The notes below the pieces were generated by a model. That model did not search any database and was not told the origin of the DNA. It saw only the letters and a program-made list of their open reading frames with translations. Source: Cryoendolithus antarcticus (Eukaryota; Ascomycota; Dothideomycetes; Cladosporiales; Cladosporiaceae). Taken from it: DNA of 64,000 nt. The position numbers and the translations under genes were made by a program. The stretch lies in contig NAJO01000002.1 of NCBI GenBank assembly GCA_002077065.1, forward strand, positions 1,426,001-1,490,000, read 5' to 3'. Shown here piece after piece: positions 49,806-61,337 of this stretch (positions are counted from its first letter, which is position 1; every line of letters starts with the position of its first letter).

Positions 49806-51016
49806 TCATTCCACCTCCATCGCCTCCCCGCCACTCCTCTTCTTGCTCTTGACCCACTCCACGAACTCATCAATCACGCTCGGCCAACTGCTCTCCTCGT
49901 TCCAGAATCCCAGGTTCTCATCCTTCAGCGTCTCCTCAGCGAACGTCAGCGTCTGGCGCCACAGATCCTTGTTCACAGACTTCTTCCATTCCGACTCCAG
50001 GTACTCCAGCCACCACTCCAGCCATGGCGAGTTCCTCGTCTCCCACTTAAGCCCTGCATCCGAGAAGAGCACTCTCCAGAACGCCGCCGCCTGGTCGAAG
50101 TCCATCGCCTTCTTCCGGTCTTCTAGAAGCAGCTGAAACGTGTGATTGTAAACCCTCTTGAACAGCGCTCTGTCCCTTGTCATCTCCGCCCTCTTGCCTA
50201 GTATTACGTTGCGGATCTTCGGTAATGAATCGGCATTCACGTCCGAGAACGCGTCGGCGAAGCCCTGCCGTGTGATGACGCCGATTTGTGGGGATTGCAC
50301 AGCTTCGAAGAACACTAGCGAACCGATGTCTTCGAGGTCTATACTAAGGGCCTGGAGGAGGTTGCCGGTGCCTTCCAGGTCTAGCTCGTCGGGCGATTCA
50401 CGTGGCGATGTGCGATAGCTGTCGAAGATGCGGTCGAGTGATTTGCGGGCTGGATTTGCGGCAGCGTTGGAGGGGTTGTTGAAGAAGCTGTGGTAGTGTT
50501 AGCATTACGATTCGAGTGATAGTCTAGCTGAATAGGAGTCCGACACTCACGCGTTGATCGCATTGCTTGAGTTCCAGTTGTGTTGCTTTAGCAGCTTAGT
50601 CGCGGCCGATGTATTTGCATTCGTTACTGAAGTGAACTCGGCAATTGCAGCCTTCTGCTGAGATGTCGATGGCGTGGGCATTGCTGCGAAGTCAGCACTA
50701 TGAACAGAACACTATGCACTCTGCCGCATAGGCTTTCCAAAAACGAGCCAGCGAGCGCACAGCGTTGTATGTGTGTGGTCACTGCAGTGAAGTTGATGTG
50801 GTTCATCGAATGCCGCAGCACGCGATGTCATACACAGAGATCTGATTGATAAGATCCTCCCGCTGATGCGACCCTCGAGCGCTGACCAATGAGAGCGCGA
50901 CATGACTTACCAGAGACCTCCGACCTCTTCATCTTCGTCGGCTTTCTGGTCGTGGTGGTTTCCGTGACATGATTACTGCCATTAAGCTCTGCTTGGTCCG
51001 ACTTACGCTTCGGCAT
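49806..51016 (-). CDS. DCN1: Dcn1-like cullin neddylation factor
   Basis: Three exons: 51016-50911, 50683-50551 and 50487-49806, with introns of 227 and 63 bp. The phases fit (1, then 2) and give 306 residues. Exon 1 contributes a basic tail starting MPKRKSDQAELNG. The internal ATG at 50681 (MPTPSTSQQKAAIAEF) would give a shorter 270-residue form, closer to yeast Dcn1, so alternative starts are likely. A UBA-like domain (QQKAAIAEFTSVTNANTSAA, LLKQHNWNSSNAINAFFNN) is followed by the PONY/cullin-binding domain (LDRIFDSYR; SLVFFEAVQSPQIGVITRQGF; FDQAAAFWRVLFSDAGLKW; WLEYLESEW; FWNEESSWPSVIDEFVEW), ending EAMEVE. It acts as scaffold-type E3 for Nedd8/Rub1 conjugation to cullins. Confidence 0.9.
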
Positions 51017-51435
51017 GGTGATGTGTCGGATGGAATTGTATGTACCGAAAGGCAGTCTCCAGTGGCAGGTGGGATGGTGACTTGATGGTCGTTCGTATAT
51101 GCGATGAGTGTTGATAGCGAGCGGCTGCTGTAAGTGATAGACCTCGTTCAGGACAGAAGTTGGTAAGGTCAAAGACGCGGTTTGTTCACGTGTACTAGTG
51201 AACATGATAATAGGAGGCACCACCAGGCGTCGATCATCATGTGAAGGCACGGACACCATGGACTTCATCGTTGAGGGAAGGCACGTTCCCTTATATTGAC
51301 GACCGACTTTGCGAAGTCGAGTTCGACGTACCAGTGTAGTAGTTGTCGCACTACAACTCGGGACCTTGTTGGTCTAAGCGCAGCATATCTGATCAGAATT
51401 GATGGCCATCTGGTTGCCGCACTAACGAGACACGA
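51017..51435. other. Short intergenic, upstream of DCN1
   Basis: It lies between the DCN1 start and the hypothetical gene's stop and should carry the DCN1 promoter. Nothing else is visible. Confidence 0.45.
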
Positions 51436-52347
51436 CTACTCCTGTCCATCCTCGGCCGCAGCTGGACGAGCTTCCCTGGTCCCCTCAGACTCCTGTGAAA
51501 CTTTCTTCTCCATACTTTCCTCCTTCGTCGCCTTCAGCTGCTCAACCACCTGTTCTCTGATCCACGCCTTCATCTAAGCTTTGCTGTCTTCTTTAGCATC
51601 CACGGGCTCCACGACTTCAGCCTTCACATCTTCATGCGAAGCAGAGACCAGGCCAACCTTCCCGACGCGCCGCCTCCCTGCGGCAGTGCCCCAGAACTCC
51701 ACTATCTCTCGATTTGCAAGCTCAACCTCGTTTCTCACCCGCAGCTCGCCGATGGTCGGCGGCGCACCAGTGCGCGAGACACTGCCGCTAGCCAGCCACC
51801 ACAGCAGCCGATGAGGTCTCGCACCGTCAGGCAAGACAGTCTTCGCTTTGGGAGGTGGCAGAGTCGTTCTCGCGCGTTTTTTGGGTGCTTCACCGTCTCC
51901 ACCACCTCGGAGGTGCACTGACGTGTCAGGACGAAGGTGTTCACGGCATCGTACTCGTCTTATCTTCGCGTAGTTTCCAGACCTTGTGAGCATACTCTCT
52001 TGTCCGGCGGTCAATCGCGAGTCGAGCTGGGCTGCTCTGGCCTCCTGGAAGGACCAGCGTGGATCGGTGAGAGGCGGCGGAGACGGCGGGCTTGGGGATC
52101 GGCTCAGACTATAGCGCGCCCGCAAACTGTTCCAGACGTCTTCCATCTGTCGCACAAGGCTTTCGTCTTCGGCAGTCAGGACCTGGTGGTCTAAAGTCGT
52201 GATGAAGTGTTCAAGGTCCTTCCGTGACTGGGGTGTTACATGCCGCGCAATTAGATGCTCATCGTCATTATACGGAGACAGAATAGGCGTGGAATCTGAG
52301 CCATCGTCAGTGCAGCCACAGTAAATTTGGCGATGTTTGCACACCAT
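51436..52347 (-). CDS. Hypothetical protein starting MVCKHRQIYCGC, probable 3' exon
   Basis: The frame from the ATG at 52347 gives 257 residues to a UAG at 51574-51576. The same frame is open again directly after it for 45 codons (MKAWIREQVVEQLKATKEES...) to 51436-51438. A candidate 54-bp intron (51574-51627; donor gtgaag, acceptor agcttag) is a multiple of three and would remove the stop, adding that acidic/helical tail. The protein opens with a Cys-rich stretch (CKHRQIYCGC) and has helical segments (HFITTLDHQVLTAEDESLVRQMEDVWNSLRARY). It also has a basic region (KKRARTTLPPPKAK) and an ordered-looking stretch near HRLLWWLASGSVS and GELRVRNEVELANREIVEFWGT. No family recognised. With or without the tail the frame is clearly protein-like. 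Confidence 0.6.
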
Positions 52348-54428
52348 AGCCGCGTGGATCGCAGATTATCTGAATGTGCTTCTCCATCTGCTGTCTCCCT
52401 GGCAGAGTAGGCTTACCGTGACTCTCACAGCAGCTTGACAGCGGCCACAGCACGCCCAGTATGCGCTCCCAGCACGGTCGACCTTTATTGCGGGTTCTGG
52501 GATTGTTCAGATGGAAGGCTGGTGAGTCGTCGCCCATGTCTATAACTAATTTCTTGTCCTTTCCAGTAGGCGTGAGTTGGTTTGGTCGCCAAGGAGAGGT
52601 GCCATCTTTGCAAGATATGTCGGGTAGTCCAGTGTATTGACCAGGCTGTGCATAGCGTTACTGTACGCACTGCCCCTGAGAAATAGTACAGTGCATCACG
52701 TCAATGCCGGGCGAATCTTCTACTAGCAAGCACTCGCCAGACACTGCGGCGTCCATAAATCCATCTTCAGCATGTGCGTTTAAGACTCCAGTGTCACCAC
52801 CAGATATATTCATGTCGGAATCGAAACTTGCCGGGAAGCAATGATTGCTATCGAGAACCTGTCCGTCGAACGGGACAAAAGTGGCTGGCGATGTGGCCTG
52901 ATGCTATGGAATTGCAGCCCGAGAGAGTGCCTGGCATCTGTGATGCAGAATGGAGTTCTATCATCCAACGTGTCGAAGCGTCGCAATCCGACGATGAATC
53001 TGCGTCTCCTACATTACCTGGACTGTGTGAGTGCGCGCCAGCACCATGCTCCTCACATTGCTTGAAAGTCGATTGCATTGACTGATAAAACTGGCATCTT
53101 CGCCATTTGCAATCTCCTTAGTCCGCAACACTTCAGATCAGCTTGAGGAATTTTCAGATTTCCCTAAAGTAACGAGCGTATTATTGGCGGAAGAAATGGA
53201 CCAAAATGAGATGTCGATACCTAGCCTCATCGTCTGTGAAGCACCACCCTTTCAACAATAATGACCATCCTCTGCATGGGATCACGGATAGCAGTGTTAC
53301 AGCCTTCTAGAAGGTGAAACGTTTTGCCATCGACGGCCGCCTTGCAAAGATCGATCCGCCATCGCCCTCGATGTCTCACGGCTCGTTCGAACCTCATACT
53401 GATCCACTGCCGCCTGCGAAAATGGTCTTACGAATGTGACGGGCCGTCCTGGAGCAGAGTCCGTCAACGTGGAGACCTTATGGACCGCCGTCATGCCAAG
53501 CATGCCCGCATGTCGCGGATGCCGGAGCACTGCCGCAAGATCGAGATGCCTCCGAAAGAGCATGCTCAAGCGAGACGCTAGGTCTCCGTGGGTCGCTCGA
53601 TGATAGGTGAGGTCAGATACGCCGGGCCCTGCGCCGCTGAAAGAAGTCGTGTTCTGATGCCACAAGTTCTGCTTCGGACACACGCCATCGAGTCGGTCAA
53701 CGCATGTTCTGCATTTTCATCGTCGCGCGGCTGGAAGAGCATGGCATCAATGAGGTCGAAATGTGAGCTCGACAATGTTCGCCAGGGGCATCCTCCACAT
53801 TCCCAAGCCCTTCGCAAGTGCTTTGCCGGCCAAGCACTGCTCCGCTCTTGTCTTGACGTCGTCAAGAGATGCTTGGACAAAAGTCGCTCCAAGCGTCGAA
53901 CGTTATCTCTGCGGTCCAATGAACATGCACCTCAGCTGACAGGGAGCCCTTCCAGCCCTGCGCCCGCGTGGTACTTGATGGTGGTGTCGGCGGGTCGCTC
54001 GCTAGGTGCTAGAGAAGAAAAAGAAACCTTCCAGATCATCTCCTCCTTCCACATTTCTTCCATCATCACGAGTTCTCTGTAAGCGTTACGGAGACGAGGA
54101 AGGCGCTATCTCGCAACCACATCCTCACGACGACATCATCACGTGGAAGCAGGGTGTATCTAGCTTTATCTTACTTTGGACAACAGAGCTGCTATCTGAT
54201 AGCATACCCGAGCTCCCCCCTGCCCTCATCGTGCATCGCGATTTCGAGTCTAGTTTTGCCACGACACCGAGCCACAGCGACAACTTCCGGCCCATCAGCA
54301 ACATCCGCCAGCCCAGAGCAACACTCGCCATTCCTCAGGTAGGACTACTTGGCGACTGCGCCCGACGCCAGCCATAGCGACAAAACCGATTTGCCCGAAG
54401 CGACTTTTCACCCCAACTCACACTCATC
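52348..54428. other. 2-kb interval without a recognisable gene
   Basis: Several frames up to 164 codons (for example 53588-54082, which starts with GTG) lack domains and overlap on both strands. The last ~400 bp include A/G and C/T-rich tracts that look like the permease gene's promoter and leader. Confidence 0.45.
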
Positions 54429-56220
54429 ATGGCTGAACTCACCAATCCTGGCGAGACGCGCCAGCGCAAGCAATCCGTTGGCGCCATGGAATTGCAAGGC
54501 CCCGGAGGCACTGTCCGCACTGTCGCCCTCGAAGAGATGACTGATGCCGATCGCGCCCTCGCAGCAGAATTCGGCTACAAGCCAGTCTTCAAGCGTGAAT
54601 TCGGCTACCTTTCGACCTTCTCCTTCGCCGTCAGTATTTCTGGACTGTTCTCGACGGTAGCCACGACCTTCTCGTACCCGCTCTACGCCGGCGGCAGCTC
54701 GTCTGCTGTTTGGTCGTGGTTCATCTCTGGAGCTGGCTGTATGTGTATCGCGTGCTCAGTTGCTGAGCTGGTTTCAGCATACCCAACTTGCGGTGGATTG
54801 TGCGTGCTCCTCCCCGAGTGTCATGTGAAGTATGTGAGCTTACCGTCATCGTAGGTACTACACTGTTTCCCGGCTTGCGCCCAGGAAATACGTCCCATAT
54901 ATCAGCTGGGTGACTGGCTGGCTCAACCTCCTCGGCCAAGTCGCTGGTGTTGCGTCTTCCGAATGGGGAGCTGCTGCCCTACTGCTGGCAGCTGTCTCTA
55001 TGGGCACTGATGGAGCTTACGTTCCCACCACGAACCACACTGTTGGTGTCATGGCTGCGCTTACCGTAGTCACTGGCTTGGTAAACTCTCTGTCAACATA
55101 CTGGATGGAGAAGATGACCAAAGGCTATGTGATCTTCCACATCTTGGTCCTAGTCACCTGCTGTATCTCGCTACTGGCTATGGCAACGGAGAAGAATGGT
55201 ACGCCAAAGCATACTGCGAAATACGTTTTCACCGATATTCAGAACACTTCCGGGTGGGAGCCTACTGGCTGGTCCTTCATGTTTGGCTTTCTGTCCGTGA
55301 GCTGGACTATGACTGATTACGATGCGTGAGTAGCAGGCAGTCTTGCTCAGCACGAGACTTATCACTTACACCGTCGCAGCACCGCGCACATCACCGAAGA
55401 GATCACTGAGCCCGAGTTGAAAGCGCCCTGGGCAATCAGCATGGCTATGCTTTTCACCTATGTCGCCGGCTGGCTGTACAACATCGTCCTCTGCTTCTGC
55501 ATGGGCGAGCCAGCTGACATCCTCGCATCCGACTTCGCGCAACCCGTGGCCCAGATCTTCCTGAACGTTCTGGGTAAAGCTGGTGGCATAGTCTTCACTG
55601 TCTGCGCATTCATCATTATCAAGTTCGTCACCTTCACCGCCATGCAGGCCTTGGGCAGGACCTTGTTTGCTTTCTCACGCGACCGCTTGGTGCCTGCCAG
55701 CCATATTTGGACGAAGATCCTTCCGTTGACTGGCACTCCGGTTCTCGCAGTCTGGGTCTGCGTTTTCTTCTGCATTGCGATCAACCTCATTGGTCTTGGC
55801 TCTTACACCGCCATTGCTGGTGTCTTCAACGTCTGCGCCATTGCTTTGGACTGGTCCTACTGCATTCCCATCGCCTGTAAGCTCATCTTCGGCAACTTCA
55901 AGCCCGGACCCTGGCACTTGGGCAAATTCAGCTACATCGTCAACATCTGGGCTTGCCTCTGGACGCTATTCGTCAGTATCATCTTCCTGTGCCCGACCGT
56001 CAGACCGACGACAGCCGAGAACATGAACTACGCGGTGGTGTTCTTGAGCGCTATCTTGGTCTTTGCAACTGCGTACTGGTTCGCTCAGGGCAGGAAGTGG
56101 TACACTGGACCGCTTATCGAAGCCGAGATTAACGAGAACTCCAGTCAGACTAGTGATGAGGATCTCGCTAGGAAGTCGAAGGGCGAGAAGGAGCAAGAGC
56201 AGGCTATGCAGGGAATGTAG
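54429..56220 (+). CDS. APC-family amino acid / GABA-type permease
   Basis: Exons 54429-54799, 54855-55325 and 55380-56220 (introns 55 and 54 bp) give 560 residues. Splicing restores TCGGLYYTVSRLAP and TDYDATAHITEE, both well conserved in the fungal GABA/choline permease group. About 12 transmembrane helices are visible. Landmarks are FGYLSTFSFAVSISGLFSTVATTFSYPL (TM1), SAVWSWFISGAGCMCIACSVAELVSAYPT (TM2), ITEEITEPELKAPWAISMAM (the helix-5/6 loop signature), and MQALGRTLFAFSRDRLVPAS and LGSYTAIAGVFNVCAIALDWSYCIPI further on. Both ends are polar and Ser/Lys-rich. It is a plasma-membrane or vacuolar symporter for GABA, choline or related amino compounds; the exact substrate cannot be read from sequence alone. 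Confidence 0.92.
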
Positions 56221-56622
56221 GATACTGATGACGAAGGAGGGAGGGAGCAAGGATAAGACTGCAGCCCAAAGCAAAGTACGACAGTACTGCACATGACGAG
56301 AGTGTATATCTCATAGCTTGATACCAAATGACTTCTGCTCATGGAACCGGCATCAGATGCTCTCGCAAGTCTCTTGAAGATATCGACATATGTGCACTAC
56401 ATCTACAATGAAGCCTTGTGCGCTTTGCCGGTATCACTCTCCTCCCGAAATGCATGCAGGGAACCGCCCCAACGCCTCTGCATGCAACCCACGCCGTGCA
56501 AATACCCACGTCCAGTATTACCATCCGCGGTCTAATCATGCAGTGCACAGCACCACATGCGATGGAAGCAAACAAAGACTTTCTGTTGCTGGCGCGCTCT
56601 CTGAACCTGTCTTCGGTCCGAC
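56221..56622. other. Convergent 3' spacer
   Basis: It lies between the permease and the SprT-like gene. No gene is seen. Confidence 0.5.
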
Positions 56623-58722
56623 TCACATGTACCTGTACGTGGCCCATGGATCTCTCCATCGGCTTCCGCCCCGATATCGAGCACTGACAGGATCACGACC
56701 AAAACCGCCAATGTAGCGTTTAGGCCAGTATGGCGCCGCAGCAGCGATGACAGGCGTCTGTACCATACTCGGTGGCATGATCGCCAGTCGCTCTCCTGGT
56801 AATGGCACAACGTTTGCTGGCGCATACAGAGGCTGCTGTAGCAGCGCTGGCGCCGGGTTGTAAAGATCGTCGTAGCTACGCCTTCGTCCATACGGCGTGG
56901 CGGCGAGCAGTGGCCTGGAAGCATACCCTCCTACCGCTAGAGGGCCATGGACGGGGTTCTGGTATGCTGTTGACGCAGTGCCCCCGTCGCGACCAAGAAT
57001 GGCATTATCGTCCAATCGTCCAGGGTAGGTTAGCTCGGCAACAACCAGCTTGCAGTCGTCTTTCAACGCCGCATTACGATGATACAGCTTCTCAAACCTC
57101 TCGCGATGAGTCTGGAGTAAGATTTCGTAGTTGCTCAGACCTCTTCCAAGGCCTGCACCAGCGTAGTCAAGCCCATACCCACCACCGTAGCGATCTTCTG
57201 TGCGAGCGAGAAATGCTCTGGCCCACTTGTGGAGATCAGCGTGTATACTGCTCTTGCCGCCATCTTTGTCGTTGTACAGCTCTTTGAGAGCAGTGACCGG
57301 GTCATCAGTCGTACGTGACATGCTGAAAAGTCTCTCTAGAGCATACTTGCGAAGCTCCTCAAAGAACAGACCTTCAGCCAACTTGAAGACGCGAATGTGC
57401 GTTGTGATGCCGTCTGGCTGCTCCTGTACCCTCCCTTGGCCCACGATTATTGGTGGGCCAGTACGGTGATACGAGGATGCAGAAGCAGAATGGTGACCTT
57501 CTTCGAGAGATGGCGAGTACTTCTGGTGCTGGATGAAGTCCCAAAGGCACTTGAAGACTTGGAATTCGCACTCTGGAACGATGCATTCGAATCTATCAAG
57601 CTTGACTGCTTGTCTTTTCAGACTCGGAAACGCCATGGCTTTCTCTCGCGGTATGATCACCCGCTTGCTGTCCCATATCAGCTCAATGTAGGTTGCTGAG
57701 GGTGGCCCTTTCCGTCGATCGGTTGGCTCCAGCTTGCCTTCTTCGTTCAGATCGTAGATAATGCTACCTTTGCTGTCAAGAGCAAGGTCTATACAGCGAG
57801 AGTAGTCTCGAACTTGCCAATTTGTGACGTCTGGGCGGCGAATGTGTCGGTTGTCGTGGCTACAGTGCGAGCGGCCATCGAGTGGTGGAGGTCCTCCCGT
57901 GTTGCCACGAGGATCTATGGCAATGAAGGGACGGCCGTCTTGACAGGAGCTGCCGCTGTCGAGTAGACCGCGAAGACCGCCGTCGTTGCGGTGCGAAGCA
58001 TAGAAGAGCATTCTCAGGCCTTTCCTCCTGCAGCGACGGGTTATTTCATTGATAGCCTCAAGAATGACGCCGAAGTGAACGCCATCAAGCAAACGACCGT
58101 CTTGCTTCGCTTCCTTATCTTGAGCTCCGCAGCAGATGAGGAAGTACGCGTGAATCATTTGGTGAATCATTTGCTCGAGCAGATCATCTATCTGAGCTTT
58201 GTCCTTCTTGAAAGGCGTGCTGTTCAGCTCGATCGTCACGCGAGGACAGACAGTCCCGGCTGTGCATGTCATGCCTGGCGAGTGATCTGACTGAGTCCTC
58301 CATCTCAAGTACACCATCCCATTCAATAAGTGCAAGAAAAATGTCCGATCCAATAGGTCGAAGATACGGAACGGCGTCGTATTCGCCACCGGGGCTTTGC
58401 GGAGAGTATCGATCTCGCCGATGATACTAGGGCCATTGCTGATGATGTGCTTGTAGCAGTAAGCGGTAGCATACTCCAGGGTCCAGCCAAGATCGCCATG
58501 GTGCTTGATGTCCGGATCTCGAAGGTCTTGTGAGATGTCATATGGTGAGTTGCGGTCTCCAGATTCTGATTCTCGTCTTCTATGGCGTCTGTGGTTTTCG
58601 TATGAGCCGACTCGGCTGAGTGTGTCGGATCTGGCCGTTCGATGAAGGCTGGAGTACTGAGGTTCAAGGGTACGGATTGAAGGTGGGTAGGGTAGTAGAT
58701 TAGCGTAGGGATTAAATGGCAT
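56623..58722 (-). CDS. SprT-like domain protein with HQxxH in place of HExxH
   Basis: A single exon from the ATG at 58722 (MPFNPYANLL) gives 699 residues; the frame is open a little further but from a TTG. The SprT-like domain lies at about 130-235, with the strand VCPRVTIELNSTP, helix LLEQMIHQMIHAYFLICCG and downstream DGVHFGVILEAINEI. The metal-ligand histidines are in place (H-x3-H and the later H), but the catalytic Glu of HExxH is Gln (HQMIH), so a normal metalloprotease mechanism is unlikely. A polar insert (CSHDNRHIRRPDV) and a ~400-residue C-terminal extension follow. The extension contains VVIIPREKAMAF-like and RLFSMSRTTDDP segments and ends in a Tyr/Pro/Gly-rich low-complexity tail. 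It may be a scaffold or binding protein derived from a SprT-type peptidase. Confidence 0.78.
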   Translation of the reverse strand: MPFNPYANLLPYPPSIRTLEPQYSSLHRTARSDTLSRVGSYENHRRHRRRESESGDRNSPYDISQDLRDPDIKHHGDLGWTLEYATAYCYKHIISNGPSIIGEIDTLRKAPVANTTPFRIFDLLDRTFFLHLLNGMVYLRWRTQSDHSPGMTCTAGTVCPRVTIELNSTPFKKDKAQIDDLLEQMIHQMIHAYFLICCGAQDKEAKQDGRLLDGVHFGVILEAINEITRRCRRKGLRMLFYASHRNDGGLRGLLDSGSSCQDGRPFIAIDPRGNTGGPPPLDGRSHCSHDNRHIRRPDVTNWQVRDYSRCIDLALDSKGSIIYDLNEEGKLEPTDRRKGPPSATYIELIWDSKRVIIPREKAMAFPSLKRQAVKLDRFECIVPECEFQVFKCLWDFIQHQKYSPSLEEGHHSASASSYHRTGPPIIVGQGRVQEQPDGITTHIRVFKLAEGLFFEELRKYALERLFSMSRTTDDPVTALKELYNDKDGGKSSIHADLHKWARAFLARTEDRYGGGYGLDYAGAGLGRGLSNYEILLQTHRERFEKLYHRNAALKDDCKLVVAELTYPGRLDDNAILGRDGGTASTAYQNPVHGPLAVGGYASRPLLAATPYGRRRSYDDLYNPAPALLQQPLYAPANVVPLPGERLAIMPPSMVQTPVIAAAAPYWPKRYIGGFGRDPVSARYRGGSRWRDPWATYRYM

Positions 58723-59626
58723 GAATGCAGAAAGCTTCTTTTGTGCATATGACAATGATCAGCAACCCAGCTATGACCCGTGGCTGGGTGACATGAGGAA
58801 AGCATGGTCCGACGCAGCTCGCTCAAAAAGGGCGAGGCAACTGTTTTGAATGTTGACGATGTCACCCATCAGACGATGACTAGTGCACAGCGTCGGGTAG
58901 CGCTCGACGTGGAGAGAAGCAGTTCATATGCTTGCCCTTACCAAAGACAGTCATTATCTCCGCAGTGAGCCAAAGGTGTCGCCAAAGCCAGGACTGGATG
59001 TTACACAACCCGCAACATCCCGCACCGTGATAAGGTGCTAGATGTCCGATGATTGACTGATGGCGGAATGTCGATGCTCATTTACGCAATGCTCCAGGCA
59101 GCTAGCCTGGGCCGCATCTACCCTGGCACACAAAGTTCGCTTCTTGTGTTGTTCGTTGGGTGGCAGAAATGGTGACGATGCACAAGCCAGCAAACATTTG
59201 GGAGTACCATTTATTGTGGGTACAACGTAGTCGTCGCGAGCTTGCGGCTACAAGCGCGACTAAGGTATGTGACATGAGCGGCTATCCGGTCAGCTGATCC
59301 GTCTGGATTCACTATGACCTGATCGCTTATCGTGCCTGCTCACCCATGGCAACTCGACGTCAAGTGCTATTTGCTTGCCTTCGAGGGGACCACAAATTGG
59401 CATCGGTATCGATTTCAATGCGGTGACAGCCGCGATCGAAGTATGTTAGAGAAATCTGCTGAACCGTCAACAGTGTATACTATGAAATACATACACTTCA
59501 CATCTCGGGCACCATGCTGGCTGCCCAAGTCTTTCGGCGGTAACGTTGCCACTGCAAGATGCGCCCGCCATGATATTATCGCCACATGACCCGTGAATAG
59601 CGACCACTTCAATTTCCGCGCTCCCG
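58723..59626. other. Intergenic, no gene recognised
   Basis: It includes the promoter of the SprT-like gene and the 3' flank of the Mpv17/PMP22 gene. Short frames here have no domain. Confidence 0.5.
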
Positions 59627-60540
59627 TCAGTACCCAGGCCGCCTACCATCATCCCTCCTATCATAATCCGACCTCCCATCCGACTTCCTACCATCCTCAT
59701 ACTTCCTCCTCAGTGCCTGCAGCCTCTTCTTCTTCGTATGCGCATTGATGTAGGTTCCAATAATAAAGCCGATGAGGTTGAAGAACGGTACCCAAGTCTC
59801 CTGCGGCAGAAACGCCTGTGCGAAAGCAAGCGCGACTGGTGAGGTGATCCAGGAGACCTTCATGACTGGCATGAAGCCTGCGCGGACGGTGGCGCGCACT
59901 TGGTGGAAGGTGCGAGCACCAGCGATGACGGCCATGCTGGTGAGGTAGACTGCATTCTGGATGGGTGAGATCTGTTCGTCACGTCAGCGCCTGATTGTAG
60001 CCAACTCGTACGTTGGGCAGCAACATACCACCAAGTTCGATACGATGATCTGCAGGATCTTCGCCTTCAAGCTCGTCCGGCCAGCAAACAACCTCTGTAG
60101 AAGAGAGATCATCACATGACCGAGCGGCGCGCTGATGAACGCGCCGTAGACTGCCATCTTGGGTACGCGACTGGTGAAGTAGTGGCCATGCTTGCTGCGA
60201 TCCTTCGCGATCCAGGAGGCTAGGAACTCTTGCAGTCCCGCGAGCGAGCCTGACGTGACCATCTTCGTGCGAAGGGGGTCTTCCTGTAGCTTCTTGAGAT
60301 ACCACTGCGATTGTCGCGTTAGTTCGCGTTGTGTAATCATCCTCGCAGTCTTCTCACCGCAAGGTAGCCATTAGGCCCAGCGCCAGCGGTCAGCGCATTG
60401 CCGACAGTGTGCGCGAGATCCTCCTTTCCCTTGGGTAGATCGCGTGTTCCGAATGAGCCTCCTGGCGGCACTGGGGGTGGAGGGATCGCGCCGGCGGTGG
60501 TGCGGATCGTCTCCTTCTGCTCGAACTTGACCTGCGACAT
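59627..60540 (-). CDS. Mpv17/PMP22-family organelle membrane protein
   Basis: Exons 60540-60358, 60304-60029 and 59971-59627 (introns 53 and 57 bp, all phase 0) give 267 residues. Splicing gives GPNGYLAWYLKKLQEDPLRTKMVTSG and SNLVISPIQNAVYLTSMAVI, matching the family's first helix and central loop. Four hydrophobic helices occur: SGSLAGLQEFLASWIA; VPKMAVYGAFISAPLGHVMISLL; IVSNLVISPIQNAVYLTSMAVI; and VPFFNLIGFIIGTYINA. The family motif W-x-P-x-Q-x-x-N is represented by WITSPVALAFAQAF and WVPFFNLIGF, less strictly conserved than in mammalian Mpv17. The basic, Arg/Asp-rich C-terminus (KKKRLQALRRKYEDGRK) is an extension. It is a peroxisomal or mitochondrial inner-membrane channel-like protein. 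Confidence 0.88.
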
Positions 60541-61337
60541 GGTGGCGGGGTGAGTGTGATGGGCGTATGAGAATGAGCGTACTCAATGCGTGCCGCTACA
60601 CGTGGGACGTAAGCTCGTCCGTGAGCTGTCGCTTCGATGTTGATCGGCGTCGCCCGCCGCAACGCTGGTCACGTGATGTTCGTTTCAAATCCACACCTCG
60701 GCAGCTGATGGAACGAACATCCTTCCACTTCCAACTGATCCATGAGCAGTGATTATGCGTGCAAGAATGATTTCTCCGTACTTGAATGCTACTACTGCTG
60801 AGCTCGAACTCAGTGGATACACTTTGGACGTACCTTACTGCTTGGTCTGGTACCTAACGGATGCCCACGCGTTGCGCTCCATTTCATCTCTATCAACGCA
60901 TCGACAACACCACACTGCATCTCCAACAGGCTGGTACCTAGGCATTACCTTCGCAGCGTCCAGCAAATTTTCACACAAGATTCAAGCATGGCTCTCCTTG
61001 CTTCGGCCACGTGAAGACCATGCTAAGTGAGGTCGTACAGGACCCAGTGCAGCGGTACGCGTCGCTCCTTCTTGACATATCAACCTAAGTTCGCTCTTTC
61101 CTATCAAACAAGGGAAGGCACAATGGCTAGCACCTTCAATTGTTGTCTGTCTTGCGATGGAAACAATCCAGTCTCTCTCTTTGCTCTACGCAACTCTTGC
61201 CGGCCATTCATCTCTCTGCTCCCCCTCAATCACACTCATATTGTTACTGTGTCTTGATCGACCCGACTCTGTCTTCACGCAAGATCTCACAAAACCACCG
61301 CCAAGAGCTCTTCTGAGACGCAACCGATCTCTTCACA
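60541..61337. other. Divergent intergenic region, no gene recognised
   Basis: It should carry promoters of the Mpv17/PMP22 gene (minus) and the Cys-motif gene (plus). No RNA gene is visible. Confidence 0.5.

Noticed and set aside
53588..54082. 164-codon frame upstream of the permease
   Set aside because: It starts with GTG, has no domain and overlaps an equally long minus-strand frame.
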